From assembly GCF_900112155.1 (NCBI RefSeq), contig NZ_FOKQ01000021.1:1-64000 (forward strand): a stretch of 64,000 nt of DNA, read 5' to 3'. Position numbers and translations under genes: made by a program. This DNA is from Hominimerdicola alba. GTDB lineage: Bacteria > Bacillota > Clostridia > Oscillospirales > Ruminococcaceae. Positions 41,499 to 51,223 of the stretch are shown piece after piece; position 1 is the stretch's first letter; each line of letters starts with the position of its first letter. The notes below the pieces were generated by a model. It did no database searches. It was not told the DNA's origin and was given only the letters and a program-made list of their open reading frames with translations.

Positions 41499-44400
41499 AT
41501 GATCAAAAATAAAATATTAAAGCGTATCGGCGCAGGGTTCTTGTCTGGACTCTGCGCTTTTTCTATGCTCGGGAGTTCGCTCTCCGATTCTTTCACAGCA
41601 AAAGCTGAAAGCATAAAAGAACCTGCTTTCCCGTCAGTTGACACGGTGGTTGCTCAGGCGGCTACTCTTCTTGGAACACGCTATGGCTACGGATTTAAAG
41701 GCTATTCGGGTGTATATTATAAAGGATCGTATTCACCTCTTTCAGAAGAGTGGATAAGACAACAGGGTATAGACTGCTCAGGTCTTATCTATTATACACT
41801 CACACATTTAGGTTATTCCACTTCGGGATTCTCGTGGAACAATCCTGTTCCTGTAGATACTATGCACTGGCTCACGCTTAATGATAACTGTACTGTAACA
41901 TACGGTGGAGTCACATCAAAGATAGATGTCGAAAAGGAAAACATTGCAACAAGCAAACGTCCTTATTGGGAATGTGCAGACGGCTCAACGATAACTCCGG
42001 GTTCTGTGGTCATCGCCAAAAATAATTACGGCGAAGATCATTCGTGGATATATATGGGAGAGTTCGATAACAGAAATGAAGTCGTAAATTATCTTAAGAA
42101 CATCGGTGTAAGGGAGTCTCTCATAAACAAAAATACCGTCGGTGATGGAAATGGCGATGGCGGCAGACACTGGAGGATCGAGGCAAGCGGAAGTGAAGGT
42201 GTTGTTATAAACAACAAGACTGACGGCAAATCTGCTTCCGCACTGAATATGTTCGGTTTCAGGATAACTCCGCGTGATGTTAGCTTTGAAATAGACAAGT
42301 ATGCTACAGATGGCACTCTTGTAGGCAGATCATCAGTAGACGGAAGTTCTGCAGTTTATGGAATCTATTCGGATAAGTCCTGTAAGAATAAAATTGCAGA
42401 ACTGACGATTGGTGCAAAGGGAAACGGTGCAGTAAAACTTCCAAACGGAACATACTATGCCAGGGAATTGAAAGCCCCTACCGGTTATGCACTGGATAAT
42501 ACCGTATATACTGTTAAACCCGGTAAAAATGTAGTTACTGAGGATTACAAATATGGCAATATCATAATAAACAAGACAGCTGAGGATGGCATCATCAGCG
42601 ATCGTGAATTCAAGGTAACATGGAACGAAAACGGCAAGATCAAGAGCAAAACAGCTAGGACAGATGACAGCGGTATCGCTAAGTTTGCTAATCTCAAGAT
42701 ATATGATTTGGCTAACGGCAAGCCCATATCATATAATGTTTCCGAGATAAACGTAGACACAAGATATGAGATACCAAAGGCTCAGAACGTTACACTTACA
42801 AACGGCGATGCCGATTTTACAGTGGTAACTAAGTTTGTAAATGAAACAAAGAAAGGTAATATACGCATAAACAAGCAGTCCGAGGATTCTCAGAACGGCG
42901 GCAGGACGTTCGTAATAAAGGGTAATGGTCAGACCTATACCATAAAGACTGCTTCAAACGGTATCGCGGAACTGACAGATATCCCTGTTTATGATAAGAA
43001 CAACAATAAGATCACCTATACTATAAGTGAGAAAGATGTTCCTGGCAGGTATGTTGTACCTGCTGATCAGACCGTTATGCTCAATGCTGATGAAACTACA
43101 ACAAAGGTGTTTGAGAACAAGCTGAAAAAGTTCACTGCAGAGGTCACGAAGATCGACAGAGAGAATGAACAGCCTCAGGGTGATGCTACTCTTCAGGGTG
43201 CTGTTTACGGTATCTATAAGAATAATGAGCTGGTAGATCAGTATATTACAGATAACAATGGTCATTTCAAAACAAAGGAATATCCATGCGGAGCGTATAC
43301 GATCAAGGAAATCAAGTCTTCAAAAGGCTACACTCTGGATAATACCGAATACGAGGTCGGTGCAGAGGAAAAGAACTACACTTCAGAGCATAATACAGTC
43401 GAAATGAAAGTATTCGAGTCCCCTATCAAAGGTGACTTTTCACTTCTCAAGCACAGCGACAAGGACGATAATGTAATAGAGAACCTTGAAGCAGGCGCTG
43501 AATTCGATGTTTACCTCAAGAGTGCAGGCAGTTATGATAATGCCAGCGATACCGAGCGTGACCATCTTGTTACAGACTTAAGCGGTCAGGCTAAGAGCAA
43601 AACACTGCCCTACGGAGTGTATATCCTTCATCAGACAAGAACTGTCAACGATGCGGAAATAGTCGCTGACATCGAAGTAAATATAAGAAAGAATAACCAG
43701 ACCTACGAATATACCCTAAACAACAAACCATTTGAAAGCTATGTAAAGATCGTAAAGCGTGATTCAGAATCAGGCAGTAACATCGCTCTTGCAGGGGCAG
43801 GCTTTGAGATATACAACGGCTCAGATGAGAAGGTAGTGCTTGGCGGCACTTCCGTATATTACACAAATGATGAAGGCAGCCTCATCACTCCCGAAATGCT
43901 TGGATACGGCAGCTATAAGCTGGTAGAGGTCCAGGCGCCAGAGGGTTATGTTCTTGACAGCACTCCTGTTGAATTCAGCGTTAGCCGAGCCAACAGCTCC
44001 AAAGATAATGCGGTCACTGTTGTTATAGTAGATAAATCCGATACACCTCAGAAAGGCAGGATCAGCGTTCACAAGCAGGGCGATATATTCAGCGGAGTAA
44101 CATCACTTGGCACTGCAATATCTGTAGAAGAGGATGGAACCGTACACGAGGAAGGATATACAACCTATAATCCATGTTTCGATGCAGGTTACCTTGAGGG
44201 TGCTGAGTTTGAGATAAGGGCAGCCGAGGATATAATAACTGCTGACGGTACAGTTCATGCTAAGGCAGGAGATCTTGTAGGCAGACTCACTACTGATGAG
44301 AACGGATTTGCCGTGTCTGAACTGCTCTATCTTGGAAAATACAATATAATCGAAACAAAGGCTCCTTACGGATATGTAAAAAATAATGAGATCAGAACAG

Positions 44401-46094
44401 CAGAGCTGACCTATGCAGGTCAGGATGTTGATGTATCCGACACTGCCGATATCTCCATTATTAATGATCATCAGGGAGTAAACATCCATCTTTCCAAATT
44501 CATAGAACATGACAGTGTATATAATGTCGGCGGAAATTCAGATGCTTTACAAGTTGAGTTCGGTCTGTTTGCAGACGAAGAGATCGTATCAAGAAACGGT
44601 GCGGCTATCCCCAAGGACGGCCTAATATCTGTTGCATCTGTAGGTGAGGATATGACAGCACATTTCAATGCTAAGCTGCCCTTTGGCAGATACTATGTAC
44701 AGGAGATCTCAACTGATGAAAAGTATGTATTAAGCGGTGAAAAGCATATTGTGACCTTTGAATACGCAGGTCAGGACAACTATACAGTTGATATAGACGC
44801 AGGTGAATTTGTAAATTACCTCAAGAGAGGTTCTGTACAGGGTATAAAGATCAATGAGCATAACGAACCTCTTGCAGATGCATTGTTTGGTCTTTTCAGC
44901 ACAGACAGCGTGATATTTGACAGAGATAATGCAATAGCAGCAGCGCGTTCAGATGAAAACGGTTATTTCAGCATCACAGGGATTCCATACGGATCATATA
45001 TCCTTACGGAGATCGCACCTCCCGAAGGATATGTTTTGAGCAATGAAAGATATGGTGTTCTCATTGACGAGGACGGCGATGAAGTATTCATCACTGCTGT
45101 AAACAAAGAAACTGAGCTTCATGTATCCAAGAAGGATAATTACGGAAATGAACTTTCCGGTGCTGAAATGCAGATCCTTGACATCGAAGGAAAGGTTTTA
45201 GATGAATGGATATCCGACGGTACCGAGCATATCGTCAGCGGTATTCCTGCAGGTTGCTACGTTCTTCATGAATCAGCAGCTCCTGTCGGCTATGTTATAG
45301 CCACGGACATAGCCTTCACCATAGACGAGTATAACAGGGTCAGTGTTGAGGATATTTCTGCTTTGGCTAGTGATGAAAACGGTATCCATACCATTATCAT
45401 GACAGATAACTCAACAAAGGTTGAGTTCACAAAGACAGATACCACAGGTGAAAGAGAACTCGAAGGAGCTAAACTTCAGGTCATTGACAAGGACGGGAAC
45501 ATCATTGATGAATGGATATCTTCAAATATATCTCATGTCATTGAGGGCATGCTGATCGCAGGAGAAGAGTATATCCTTCATGAAGAAATAAGTCCAGAGG
45601 GTTACGTGACCGCTGAAGACATTACTTTCACAGTATCCGAGGATGGAAAGATGGATAAGGTCACAATGAAAGACGATACCACAAAGGTACGCATCTCAAA
45701 GCGTGACATAACCACAGATGAAGAACTGCAAGGTGCGGCACTCGTTATAATCGATGATGAAGGAAATATTGTCGATGAATGGATATCCACCAATGAAACT
45801 CATTATATTGAGGGTAAACTTGTCGCAGGCAAGACCTATACTCTTCGTGAGATAACTGCGCCTGATGGCTATGAAGTGGCTAATGATGTTCAGTTCACAG
45901 TTAATGAAGTTGGTTCTGTGACGGAAGTAGTCATGTATGATAAAAAGAAGTCAAGTCCAAAGATCCCGTCAAGCCCTAATCCTCATACGGGAAGTGTATA
46001 TGGAAATTCTCTGATCAACAAGTCGCTTGCTGCAATGGCTGTATGTGTTCTTATCATGGTGATCACAAAGAAAAAGAAGGAGGACGATGAATGA
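41499..46094 (+). CDS. NlpC/P60-SpaA repeat surface adhesin with sortase-like anchor
   Basis: A protein of 1531 residues. A signal peptide (about 1-36) precedes an NlpC/P60-like domain (about 45-265) with Cys in GIDCSGLIYY and His in EDHSWIYMGE. About twelve SpaA/Cna-B type beta modules follow (280-1490), each with the APTGYAL / APEGYVL type strand and Lys/Glu/Asn positions that allow internal isopeptide bonds. The end shows NPHTG (a variant of LPxTG), a hydrophobic helix and KKKKEDDE, a sortase-anchoring tail. Probable role: contact between donor and recipient or host, with the NlpC head trimming peptidoglycan. Its signal-peptide codons overlap a terminator-like hairpin. Confidence 0.88.
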   Translation: MIKNKILKRIGAGFLSGLCAFSMLGSSLSDSFTAKAESIKEPAFPSVDTVVAQAATLLGTRYGYGFKGYSGVYYKGSYSPLSEEWIRQQGIDCSGLIYYTLTHLGYSTSGFSWNNPVPVDTMHWLTLNDNCTVTYGGVTSKIDVEKENIATSKRPYWECADGSTITPGSVVIAKNNYGEDHSWIYMGEFDNRNEVVNYLKNIGVRESLINKNTVGDGNGDGGRHWRIEASGSEGVVINNKTDGKSASALNMFGFRITPRDVSFEIDKYATDGTLVGRSSVDGSSAVYGIYSDKSCKNKIAELTIGAKGNGAVKLPNGTYYARELKAPTGYALDNTVYTVKPGKNVVTEDYKYGNIIINKTAEDGIISDREFKVTWNENGKIKSKTARTDDSGIAKFANLKIYDLANGKPISYNVSEINVDTRYEIPKAQNVTLTNGDADFTVVTKFVNETKKGNIRINKQSEDSQNGGRTFVIKGNGQTYTIKTASNGIAELTDIPVYDKNNNKITYTISEKDVPGRYVVPADQTVMLNADETTTKVFENKLKKFTAEVTKIDRENEQPQGDATLQGAVYGIYKNNELVDQYITDNNGHFKTKEYPCGAYTIKEIKSSKGYTLDNTEYEVGAEEKNYTSEHNTVEMKVFESPIKGDFSLLKHSDKDDNVIENLEAGAEFDVYLKSAGSYDNASDTERDHLVTDLSGQAKSKTLPYGVYILHQTRTVNDAEIVADIEVNIRKNNQTYEYTLNNKPFESYVKIVKRDSESGSNIALAGAGFEIYNGSDEKVVLGGTSVYYTNDEGSLITPEMLGYGSYKLVEVQAPEGYVLDSTPVEFSVSRANSSKDNAVTVVIVDKSDTPQKGRISVHKQGDIFSGVTSLGTAISVEEDGTVHEEGYTTYNPCFDAGYLEGAEFEIRAAEDIITADGTVHAKAGDLVGRLTTDENGFAVSELLYLGKYNIIETKAPYGYVKNNEIRTAELTYAGQDVDVSDTADISIINDHQGVNIHLSKFIEHDSVYNVGGNSDALQVEFGLFADEEIVSRNGAAIPKDGLISVASVGEDMTAHFNAKLPFGRYYVQEISTDEKYVLSGEKHIVTFEYAGQDNYTVDIDAGEFVNYLKRGSVQGIKINEHNEPLADALFGLFSTDSVIFDRDNAIAAARSDENGYFSITGIPYGSYILTEIAPPEGYVLSNERYGVLIDEDGDEVFITAVNKETELHVSKKDNYGNELSGAEMQILDIEGKVLDEWISDGTEHIVSGIPAGCYVLHESAAPVGYVIATDIAFTIDEYNRVSVEDISALASDENGIHTIIMTDNSTKVEFTKTDTTGERELEGAKLQVIDKDGNIIDEWISSNISHVIEGMLIAGEEYILHEEISPEGYVTAEDITFTVSEDGKMDKVTMKDDTTKVRISKRDITTDEELQGAALVIIDDEGNIVDEWISTNETHYIEGKLVAGKTYTLREITAPDGYEVANDVQFTVNEVGSVTEVVMYDKKKSSPKIPSSPNPHTGSVYGNSLINKSLAAMAVCVLIMVITKKKKEDDE
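41530..41562 (+). terminator. Terminator-like hairpin inside the adhesin signal-peptide codons
   Basis: GCGCAG (41530-41535) pairs with CTGCGC (41552-41557), extendable by a G-T and two further pairs, then TTTTTC. Codons about 11-21 of the gene. Confidence 0.55.
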
Positions 46095-46213
46095 AAAAAG
46101 TGATTATAGTCTTAGCGGTCGTAATAGCGGTCGCTTTAATTATGGGCGGAACATGGTGGCTCATAAGTTCGGGTGCATACAGGAATATTGACTGGAGCGC
46201 GTTAGTGGTCTGA
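46091..46213 (+). CDS. 40-residue membrane protein
   Basis: A small ORF overlapping the adhesin stop (GATGAATGA), with one strongly hydrophobic helix (VIIVLAVVIAVALIMGG) and a short tail. AAGGAGG lies 12 bases before the ATG. The position between adhesin and pilin genes suggests a part of the transfer apparatus. Confidence 0.6.
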   Translation: MKKVIIVLAVVIAVALIMGGTWWLISSGAYRNIDWSALVV

Positions 46214-46228
46214 TGAAAGGATGATCAT

Positions 46229-46549
46229 ATGAAAAGAAGAAAGATACTTGCATTTATTTGCACTGTGCTGACTGCAGCGTATTTGTTTGCAGTACCCGCA
46301 AGCGCAAGTGTATCCGATGCAGTAACATCGACATGGACAACAGCAAAAATACAGATACAGGCGGTGGTAGATAATGTTGTTTTTCCTGCTATCGACGTCA
46401 TACTGGCAGTTTTGCTGTTTGTTAAGATCGGTGCAGCATATCTGGATTACCGTAAGCATGGACAGCTTGAATGGACTCCTATAGCAATAATCTTCGGAGG
46501 ACTTCTGTTCTCATTGACTGCTCCGCTGTATATCTGGACAATAATATAA
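46229..46549 (+). CDS. VirB2-like pilin/DUF3852 protein
   Basis: A protein of 106 residues: a cleavable signal peptide (ending SASA, about residue 27), a short polar segment, then two hydrophobic helices (about 50-70 and 84-106) with VDNVVFPAIDVILAVLLFVK and YRKHGQLEWTPIAI between them. This is the pattern of DUF3852 proteins of Tn1549-like elements, which have the two-helix layout of VirB2/TrbC pilins. It probably forms or caps the mating channel. AAAGGATG precedes the ATG. The transcript then meets a terminator-like hairpin (46574). Confidence 0.8.
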   Translation: MKRRKILAFICTVLTAAYLFAVPASASVSDAVTSTWTTAKIQIQAVVDNVVFPAIDVILAVLLFVKIGAAYLDYRKHGQLEWTPIAIIFGGLLFSLTAPLYIWTII

Positions 46550-46573
46550 AAGCATAACATCGAATCATATTTT

Positions 46574-46604
46574 GGAGCATCGAAAATCGGTGCTCCTTTA
46601 TTAT
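46574..46604 (+). terminator. Terminator-like hairpin within the transfer operon
   Basis: GGAGCA-CG / CG-TGCTCC around AAAAT, then TTTATTATTTTC. The following lipoprotein gene begins at 46625 with no visible promoter between, so read-through must occur. Confidence 0.6.
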
Positions 46605-46624
46605 TTTCAAAGGAGGAAATGAAA

Positions 46625-47356
46625 GTGAAGAAACATTTGTCAGCAGTCATAGCCGCTGCTTTGGTATTGTCTCTGTCTGCCTGCGGAACTCTTGCACCGC
46701 CGCAGAGAGCAGAAATGACTTCAACCACTACAACGACAGCAGAAACCACGACTGCTCCAGCAGAGATCAGTGAACCTGCAGTTAGTACAAAACCGGAAAT
46801 ATCCGAAAAGGAAAAGAAAGAACTTGAAAACAACGTATTTATGACCGAGTTTTTCAATTCACCTATAACATTTATCGATAAATCGGATATTGCAGATCAA
46901 GTACTGAAAAACTGCAGTTTTGAGCACATTGAGCAGATCGGCAATGGAATGGATAGGATATCACTGAGCAGTGAAAGCGGCAGCGGTATCATTGATGTTA
47001 CTTGCATAGATATGACCACTAGTGATCTCGACTGTGACCTTGGAAATATGATAGATTCAGTCGGAGATTATTACTACGGTCTTACCCGGAGTTCAATGAA
47101 AGGAGTTAGCGATAATGACTTCAATACAAACTTTCGTATGACAAACACTGTGGTTTCCAAAGGAAAATACCAGCAGTACGGCTTAATGCAGAGATCTGAC
47201 GGAATGGCAACACAATTCGGATACGCAGAAACCTATGCTACACTTGCCAATAACAAGCTGACGGTAGTATCTGGACAGTTTGTGTCAACAGATATGATGG
47301 ACAGACAAGCGTTTACAAGACTGATGACATCATTCAGAGAGAAGATTCCATTCTAG
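46625..47356 (+). CDS. Lipoprotein of the transfer region
   Basis: A protein of 243 residues. GTG at 46625 is preferred because it lies eight bases after AGGAGG; an ATG at 46619 is too close. Lipobox SLSAC (Cys about residue 19) is followed by a Thr-rich linker and a domain of about 160 residues with VSKGKYQQYGLMQ and LTSFREKIPF, not matched to a named family. Likely surface-exposed on the outer face of the membrane. Confidence 0.7.
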   Translation: MKKHLSAVIAAALVLSLSACGTLAPPQRAEMTSTTTTTAETTTAPAEISEPAVSTKPEISEKEKKELENNVFMTEFFNSPITFIDKSDIADQVLKNCSFEHIEQIGNGMDRISLSSESGSGIIDVTCIDMTTSDLDCDLGNMIDSVGDYYYGLTRSSMKGVSDNDFNTNFRMTNTVVSKGKYQQYGLMQRSDGMATQFGYAETYATLANNKLTVVSGQFVSTDMMDRQAFTRLMTSFREKIPF

Positions 47357-47364
47357 GAGGACGT

Positions 47365-47649
47365 ATGAAAGTAAAAGTTATAGGGATACCTCTGCCCGAA
47401 GAAGAAATAGAGGAGTACAAGAAATACGTGAGTAATAAACATCCTGAAGATAAAATTGCAATACTTGTTATTGAATCGGATGGTGAGTATGTGGATCTGA
47501 CCTGCTATACAGAAGCTGTTCCGTTTGAGCGTATCCGAAGAATAACAGGATATCTTGTTGGCTCTCTCGATCGCTTTAATGACGCAAAAAGAGCTGAAGT
47601 AGCAGATAGGGTGTCACATGATACCGAGCAGTTTGTTCAAGAAATGTGA
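47365..47649 (+). CDS. Small protein with NrdD-tail-like segment
   Basis: A protein of 94 residues behind AGGAGG. The C-terminal half (RIRRITGYLVGSLDRFNDAK) resembles the tail of anaerobic ribonucleotide reductase, and similar short genes of Tn1549-like elements are often labelled so. It lacks the glycyl-radical domain and cannot be a reductase. Function unknown. Confidence 0.65.
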   Translation: MKVKVIGIPLPEEEIEEYKKYVSNKHPEDKIAILVIESDGEYVDLTCYTEAVPFERIRRITGYLVGSLDRFNDAKRAEVADRVSHDTEQFVQEM

Positions 47650-47658
47650 GGTGTTGCT

Positions 47659-48594
47659 ATGCCATATATCCCATTTACAGACGAGCAAAAAGTGCTTGCT
47701 AATACAGTCGATCTTGAAAGATTTCTTGCTATGAGAGGTGAACATCTTGAAAGTGCAGGCAGGTCATCAAAGCTTATATATACAGACGGTTCCGGTAAAC
47801 ATGACAGCATCATGATAAACGGTTCAAAGTGGTATGATCACAAACGGCAGATCGGAGGCGGTGCAATAAAGTTCATGCAGGAGTTTTATGGTATGGATTT
47901 TGTACAGGCTGTTCAGGAATTGCTCGGTGTGACTGTATCGCCCATAGTACACAACAAAAATGAATACGTTCCGAAGAAAGAAAAAAAAGCATTTATTCTA
48001 CCGCCGAAAAACAACACTATGCACCGAGTTTACGCCTATCTTATAAAACAGAGGTTTATACGAGCCGATGTTATCACTCACTTTGCAAAAGCAGGAACTC
48101 TCTATGAAGATGATAAACATCACAATGCCGTATTCGTAGGGATCGATGAAGCCGGTGTGCCAAGACAAGCTTCAAAACGAGGAACTTCCACTTACGGTGA
48201 TCCGTTCAAGATGACCGTAGAGGGATCTGACACAAAATACAGCTTTGCTCACTATGGTACATCAGGCAGACTATACGTTTTTGAAGCCCCTATAGATATG
48301 CTGTCATATATCACGCTTCACCCGGAAGACTGGCAGAAACACAGCTATATCGCTATGAATGGTGTGTATGAAAGCGCTGTGCTTCATGCTCTGGGATCGC
48401 ACGAAAACATTGAGCATATCGTACTGTGTACCGATAATGATGAGGGAGGTATCGATGGTGCAGAGCGCATTAGGGATATTTTGAATGAAAGCGGTTTCTT
48501 GAACATCACAAGGCTTTTTCCTGACTATAAAGACTGGAATGAAGACCTGAAAGCCAAAAACGGACAGCAAGCCCTGCCTGGTGAAAAATCATAG
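47659..48594 (+). CDS. DUF3991/Toprim domain protein (primase-like)
   Basis: A protein of 311 residues. The N-terminal part (VDLERFLAMRGEHLESAG, WYDHKRQIGGGAIKFMQEFY) resembles the CHC2-type primase start but without the zinc-binding Cys set. A DUF3991 part follows (about 110-190) and then a Toprim fold (LYVFEAPIDMLSYITL, IVLCTDNDEGG with the acidic metal-binding pair). It probably primes or processes transferred single-stranded DNA. GAGGTG precedes the ATG. It overlaps the next gene by 14 bases. Confidence 0.82.
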   Translation: MPYIPFTDEQKVLANTVDLERFLAMRGEHLESAGRSSKLIYTDGSGKHDSIMINGSKWYDHKRQIGGGAIKFMQEFYGMDFVQAVQELLGVTVSPIVHNKNEYVPKKEKKAFILPPKNNTMHRVYAYLIKQRFIRADVITHFAKAGTLYEDDKHHNAVFVGIDEAGVPRQASKRGTSTYGDPFKMTVEGSDTKYSFAHYGTSGRLYVFEAPIDMLSYITLHPEDWQKHSYIAMNGVYESAVLHALGSHENIEHIVLCTDNDEGGIDGAERIRDILNESGFLNITRLFPDYKDWNEDLKAKNGQQALPGEKS

Positions 48595-49060
48595 GCGAAA
48601 AGCTCTATACTATGGATATGTCAAACAGCTTAAATACCTCCGCTGCCGTCCGGATAAGCTCTCGGAACAATTGAGAACAGCTTTTAAAAACGGTCAAACC
48701 AAATACCTTGCCGAGTATGCACTTGCAGGCTCGGCTTTTTTTATGCGTGTCAAGGATGAACCGCAGGGGTTTCAGAACTTGCAGAAAAGGCTTATAAAAT
48801 CATATCGCGCTTACAAAGATAAAGGCAAGTATGTTTCAAAAAAACGAGATATGACAAGCAAATATAATGAAGTCATGCGTGATCTGCGTAAAACTGCAAG
48901 GACAGAAGAACAGTCCATAGCTACGGCCAAAATGCTTTATGAACTTGCTGACTGTGCAGTGCGTACTGCAGTTGAAGAAGCCTGTGATAAACCTGCAGAG
49001 GAACAGACTGAAGCCGAGGAAGAAGATATAGAATTATCGCCGCAGGCAGGCTTTGGATGA
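48581..49060 (+). CDS. Hypothetical helical protein
   Basis: A protein of 159 residues starting with GTG at 48581 inside the end of the Toprim gene. Lys/Arg-rich and helical, with an acidic C-terminus (EEQTEAEEEDIE). It may bind nucleic acid; no family recognised. A terminator-like hairpin with seven Ts (48710-48742) lies in codons 44-54, in the phrase AEYALAGSAFF. Confidence 0.65.
   Translation: MKNHRRKALYYGYVKQLKYLRCRPDKLSEQLRTAFKNGQTKYLAEYALAGSAFFMRVKDEPQGFQNLQKRLIKSYRAYKDKGKYVSKKRDMTSKYNEVMRDLRKTARTEEQSIATAKMLYELADCAVRTAVEEACDKPAEEQTEAEEEDIELSPQAGFG
48710..48742 (+). terminator. Terminator-like hairpin inside a coding sequence
   Basis: GCCGAG (48710-48715) / CTCGGC (48730-48735), inner GCA/TGC pairs, then TTTTTTT. 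It meets the usual criteria for an intrinsic terminator although it is translated. Confidence 0.6.
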
Positions 49061-49156
49061 CGAGTCATATGTCCTGCGTCATCATTTCATAAGAAGAAGC
49101 TATAAATATAATTATTTATATAATAGCGAAAAGAAGAATGTTATAGGAGTGATAGA

Positions 49157-50938
49157 TTGAATGAACATCAGATGATAACGATAGGGTTGATGACGGCTGC
49201 TTTTATCATATTTTATGTTGTAGTTAATGCTCTTGATAACAAGAACATCAACAGGATAAAAAGTAAAACAGTAGGTGACGGACAGCATGGAACAGCCAGA
49301 TGGGCGACCAAGCCTGAGATCAGACGGACTTTTTCTTCTTCGCAATTCTCTCCCGAAGACTGGAGGCAAGGCAAGAACCTGCCATCTGTACAGGGAACGG
49401 TCGTTGCTTGCAGGGGTGGAAAGCATACGACTGCACTTGTAGATACAGGAGATGTTCACACCCTGATGATAGGCGCGGCAGGTGTAGGTAAAACTGCGTA
49501 TTTTCTCTATCCGAATATTGAGTTTGCCTGCGCATCAGGTATGAGTTTTTTATCGACCGATACAAAAGGCGATGTTGCCCGAAGCTACGGCAGGATAGCC
49601 CGTGACTGTTACGGTTACAATGTGTCTGTTATCGACCTGAGAAATCCGACCAGAAGTGATGAAAACAATATCCTGCACCTTGTAAACAAATATATGGACA
49701 TCTACTTGAACGACCGCACCAACTTGTCAGCAAAGGCAAAAGCAGAAAAATATGCTAAGATAACAGCCAAGACTATAATCAACATTGGCGGCGGTGACAG
49801 TGCAAACTACGGACAGAATGCTTTCTTCTACGATGCCGCCGAAGGACTGCTGGGTTCGGTAATACTTCTGCTTGCTGAATTCGGAGAAAAGAATGAACGG
49901 CATATAGTATCCGTGTTCAAGCTTATACAGGATCTTATCGCCAAACCGCCTGCCAAAACAGCAAAGGACAAGCCTAAGATGTATTTCACAACACTTATGG
50001 AAAAACTGCCCTCAGAACACAAAGCCAAGTGGCTTGCGGGAGCAGCGCTGAACAGTGCAGATCAGTCCATGATGTCTGTTATGAGTACGGCTTTATCGAG
50101 GCTCAACAGCTTTCTCGATTCGGAAATGGAGCAGATACTCTGTTTCGGAACAGCTATAGATGCAGAGGTCTTCTGCCGTGAAAGATCGGCAATATTCATC
50201 ATACTTCCGGAGGAAGATCAAAGCAAGTATTTCATGGTGTCATTGCTTATACAGCAGCTTTATCGTGAGATACTCACCATTGCCGATGAAAACGGTGGTA
50301 CACTTACGGACCGAGTCATGTTTTACTGTGATGAATTCGGAACATTTCCGAAAATAGAAGGCGCAGAAGCAATGTTCTCTGCAGGACGATCAAGAAAGAT
50401 CTCTATCGTAGCGATCATACAGTCATTTGCACAGCTTGAACAGAAATATGGAAAAGAGGGTATGGAGATCATAACCGACAACACCCAGCTGACAGTGTTC
50501 GGCGGATTTGCACCAAACTCTCAGTCTGCGGAAGTGCTGTCCAAGGCTCTGGGTGAACAGACTGTTCAAAGCGGATCTGTATCTCTTGGCAAAGAGCAAT
50601 CGCAGTCAATACAAATGATGGGCAGACCGCTTATGACGGTCGATGAGCTGAAAAGTATGCCCAAGGGACAGTTCATCGTAATGAAAACGGGTACACACCC
50701 GATGATAAGCAAACTTAAACTATATTTCAAGTGGGGCATCAGGTTTGGAGAGCCGTTCCTGCTCGATGACAGAGGAGCCAGACGTGTGGACTATGCCGAA
50801 AGGGACAGACTTATATCTGCAGTAGAGCAAAAATATCCGCAGAAAACACCGATTCGGTCAGAACCTGCAGAAAATGGATTTATACCAATGGATACTGATT
50901 TCGCATCAAAGACTAAAGCAAATGTAAGGACTGAATAA
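49157..50938 (+). CDS. VirD4-type coupling protein (T4CP)
   Basis: An ATPase of 593 residues that links the relaxosome to the mating channel. One N-terminal membrane helix (about 7-25) is followed by the VirD4/TraG core: Walker A in IGAAGVGKTAYF (about 113), STDTKGD, and Walker B in MFYCDEFGTFPKI (about 395), then the SRKISIVAIIQSFAQLE stretch typical of the family. The TTG at 49157 lies seven bases after AGGAG and is the best start. A single membrane helix is shorter than the two of E. coli TraD, as in Gram-positive relatives. Confidence 0.93.
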   Translation: MNEHQMITIGLMTAAFIIFYVVVNALDNKNINRIKSKTVGDGQHGTARWATKPEIRRTFSSSQFSPEDWRQGKNLPSVQGTVVACRGGKHTTALVDTGDVHTLMIGAAGVGKTAYFLYPNIEFACASGMSFLSTDTKGDVARSYGRIARDCYGYNVSVIDLRNPTRSDENNILHLVNKYMDIYLNDRTNLSAKAKAEKYAKITAKTIINIGGGDSANYGQNAFFYDAAEGLLGSVILLLAEFGEKNERHIVSVFKLIQDLIAKPPAKTAKDKPKMYFTTLMEKLPSEHKAKWLAGAALNSADQSMMSVMSTALSRLNSFLDSEMEQILCFGTAIDAEVFCRERSAIFIILPEEDQSKYFMVSLLIQQLYREILTIADENGGTLTDRVMFYCDEFGTFPKIEGAEAMFSAGRSRKISIVAIIQSFAQLEQKYGKEGMEIITDNTQLTVFGGFAPNSQSAEVLSKALGEQTVQSGSVSLGKEQSQSIQMMGRPLMTVDELKSMPKGQFIVMKTGTHPMISKLKLYFKWGIRFGEPFLLDDRGARRVDYAERDRLISAVEQKYPQKTPIRSEPAENGFIPMDTDFASKTKANVRTE

Positions 50939-50953
50939 GGGGGGATCCATAAT

Positions 50954-51223
50954 TTGATAGTAGCAAGAAGGATTTATGATACAGACCTTCCGCACCGAGC
51001 TATAACTGTATTTTGTTATCTGTGTGACAGGTCTAATAAAAAAGGCGAATGTTTCCCATCATCACGAACCATAGCCAAAGATCTGAATATTAGCCGCAGG
51101 ACTGTGTTTCGGGCTCTTAACGACCTTGAAAAAGAAGGATTTATAAAGAGAAAAGGCAGGCACAGGACAAGCGGCGGCAGATCCTCAAATCTGTATGTGC
51201 TGGAGGTGAAGCCTGATGTTTGA
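50954..51223 (+). CDS. Winged helix-turn-helix regulator (HTH_36 type)
   Basis: A protein of 89 residues. ITVFCYLCDRSNKKGECFPS and TIAKDLNISRRTVFRALNDL form a DnaD/HTH_36-like winged helix with a clear recognition helix. TTG at 50954 follows AAGGGGGG. It probably controls transfer genes or copy number of the excised circle. It overlaps the VirB6-like gene by 8 bases, so both are made together. Confidence 0.8.
   Translation: MIVARRIYDTDLPHRAITVFCYLCDRSNKKGECFPSSRTIAKDLNISRRTVFRALNDLEKEGFIKRKGRHRTSGGRSSNLYVLEVKPDV

Noticed and set aside
47365-47649. Annotation as anaerobic ribonucleotide reductase
   Set aside because: Only a short tail-like segment is shared; at 94 residues it lacks the active-site and glycyl-radical regions.
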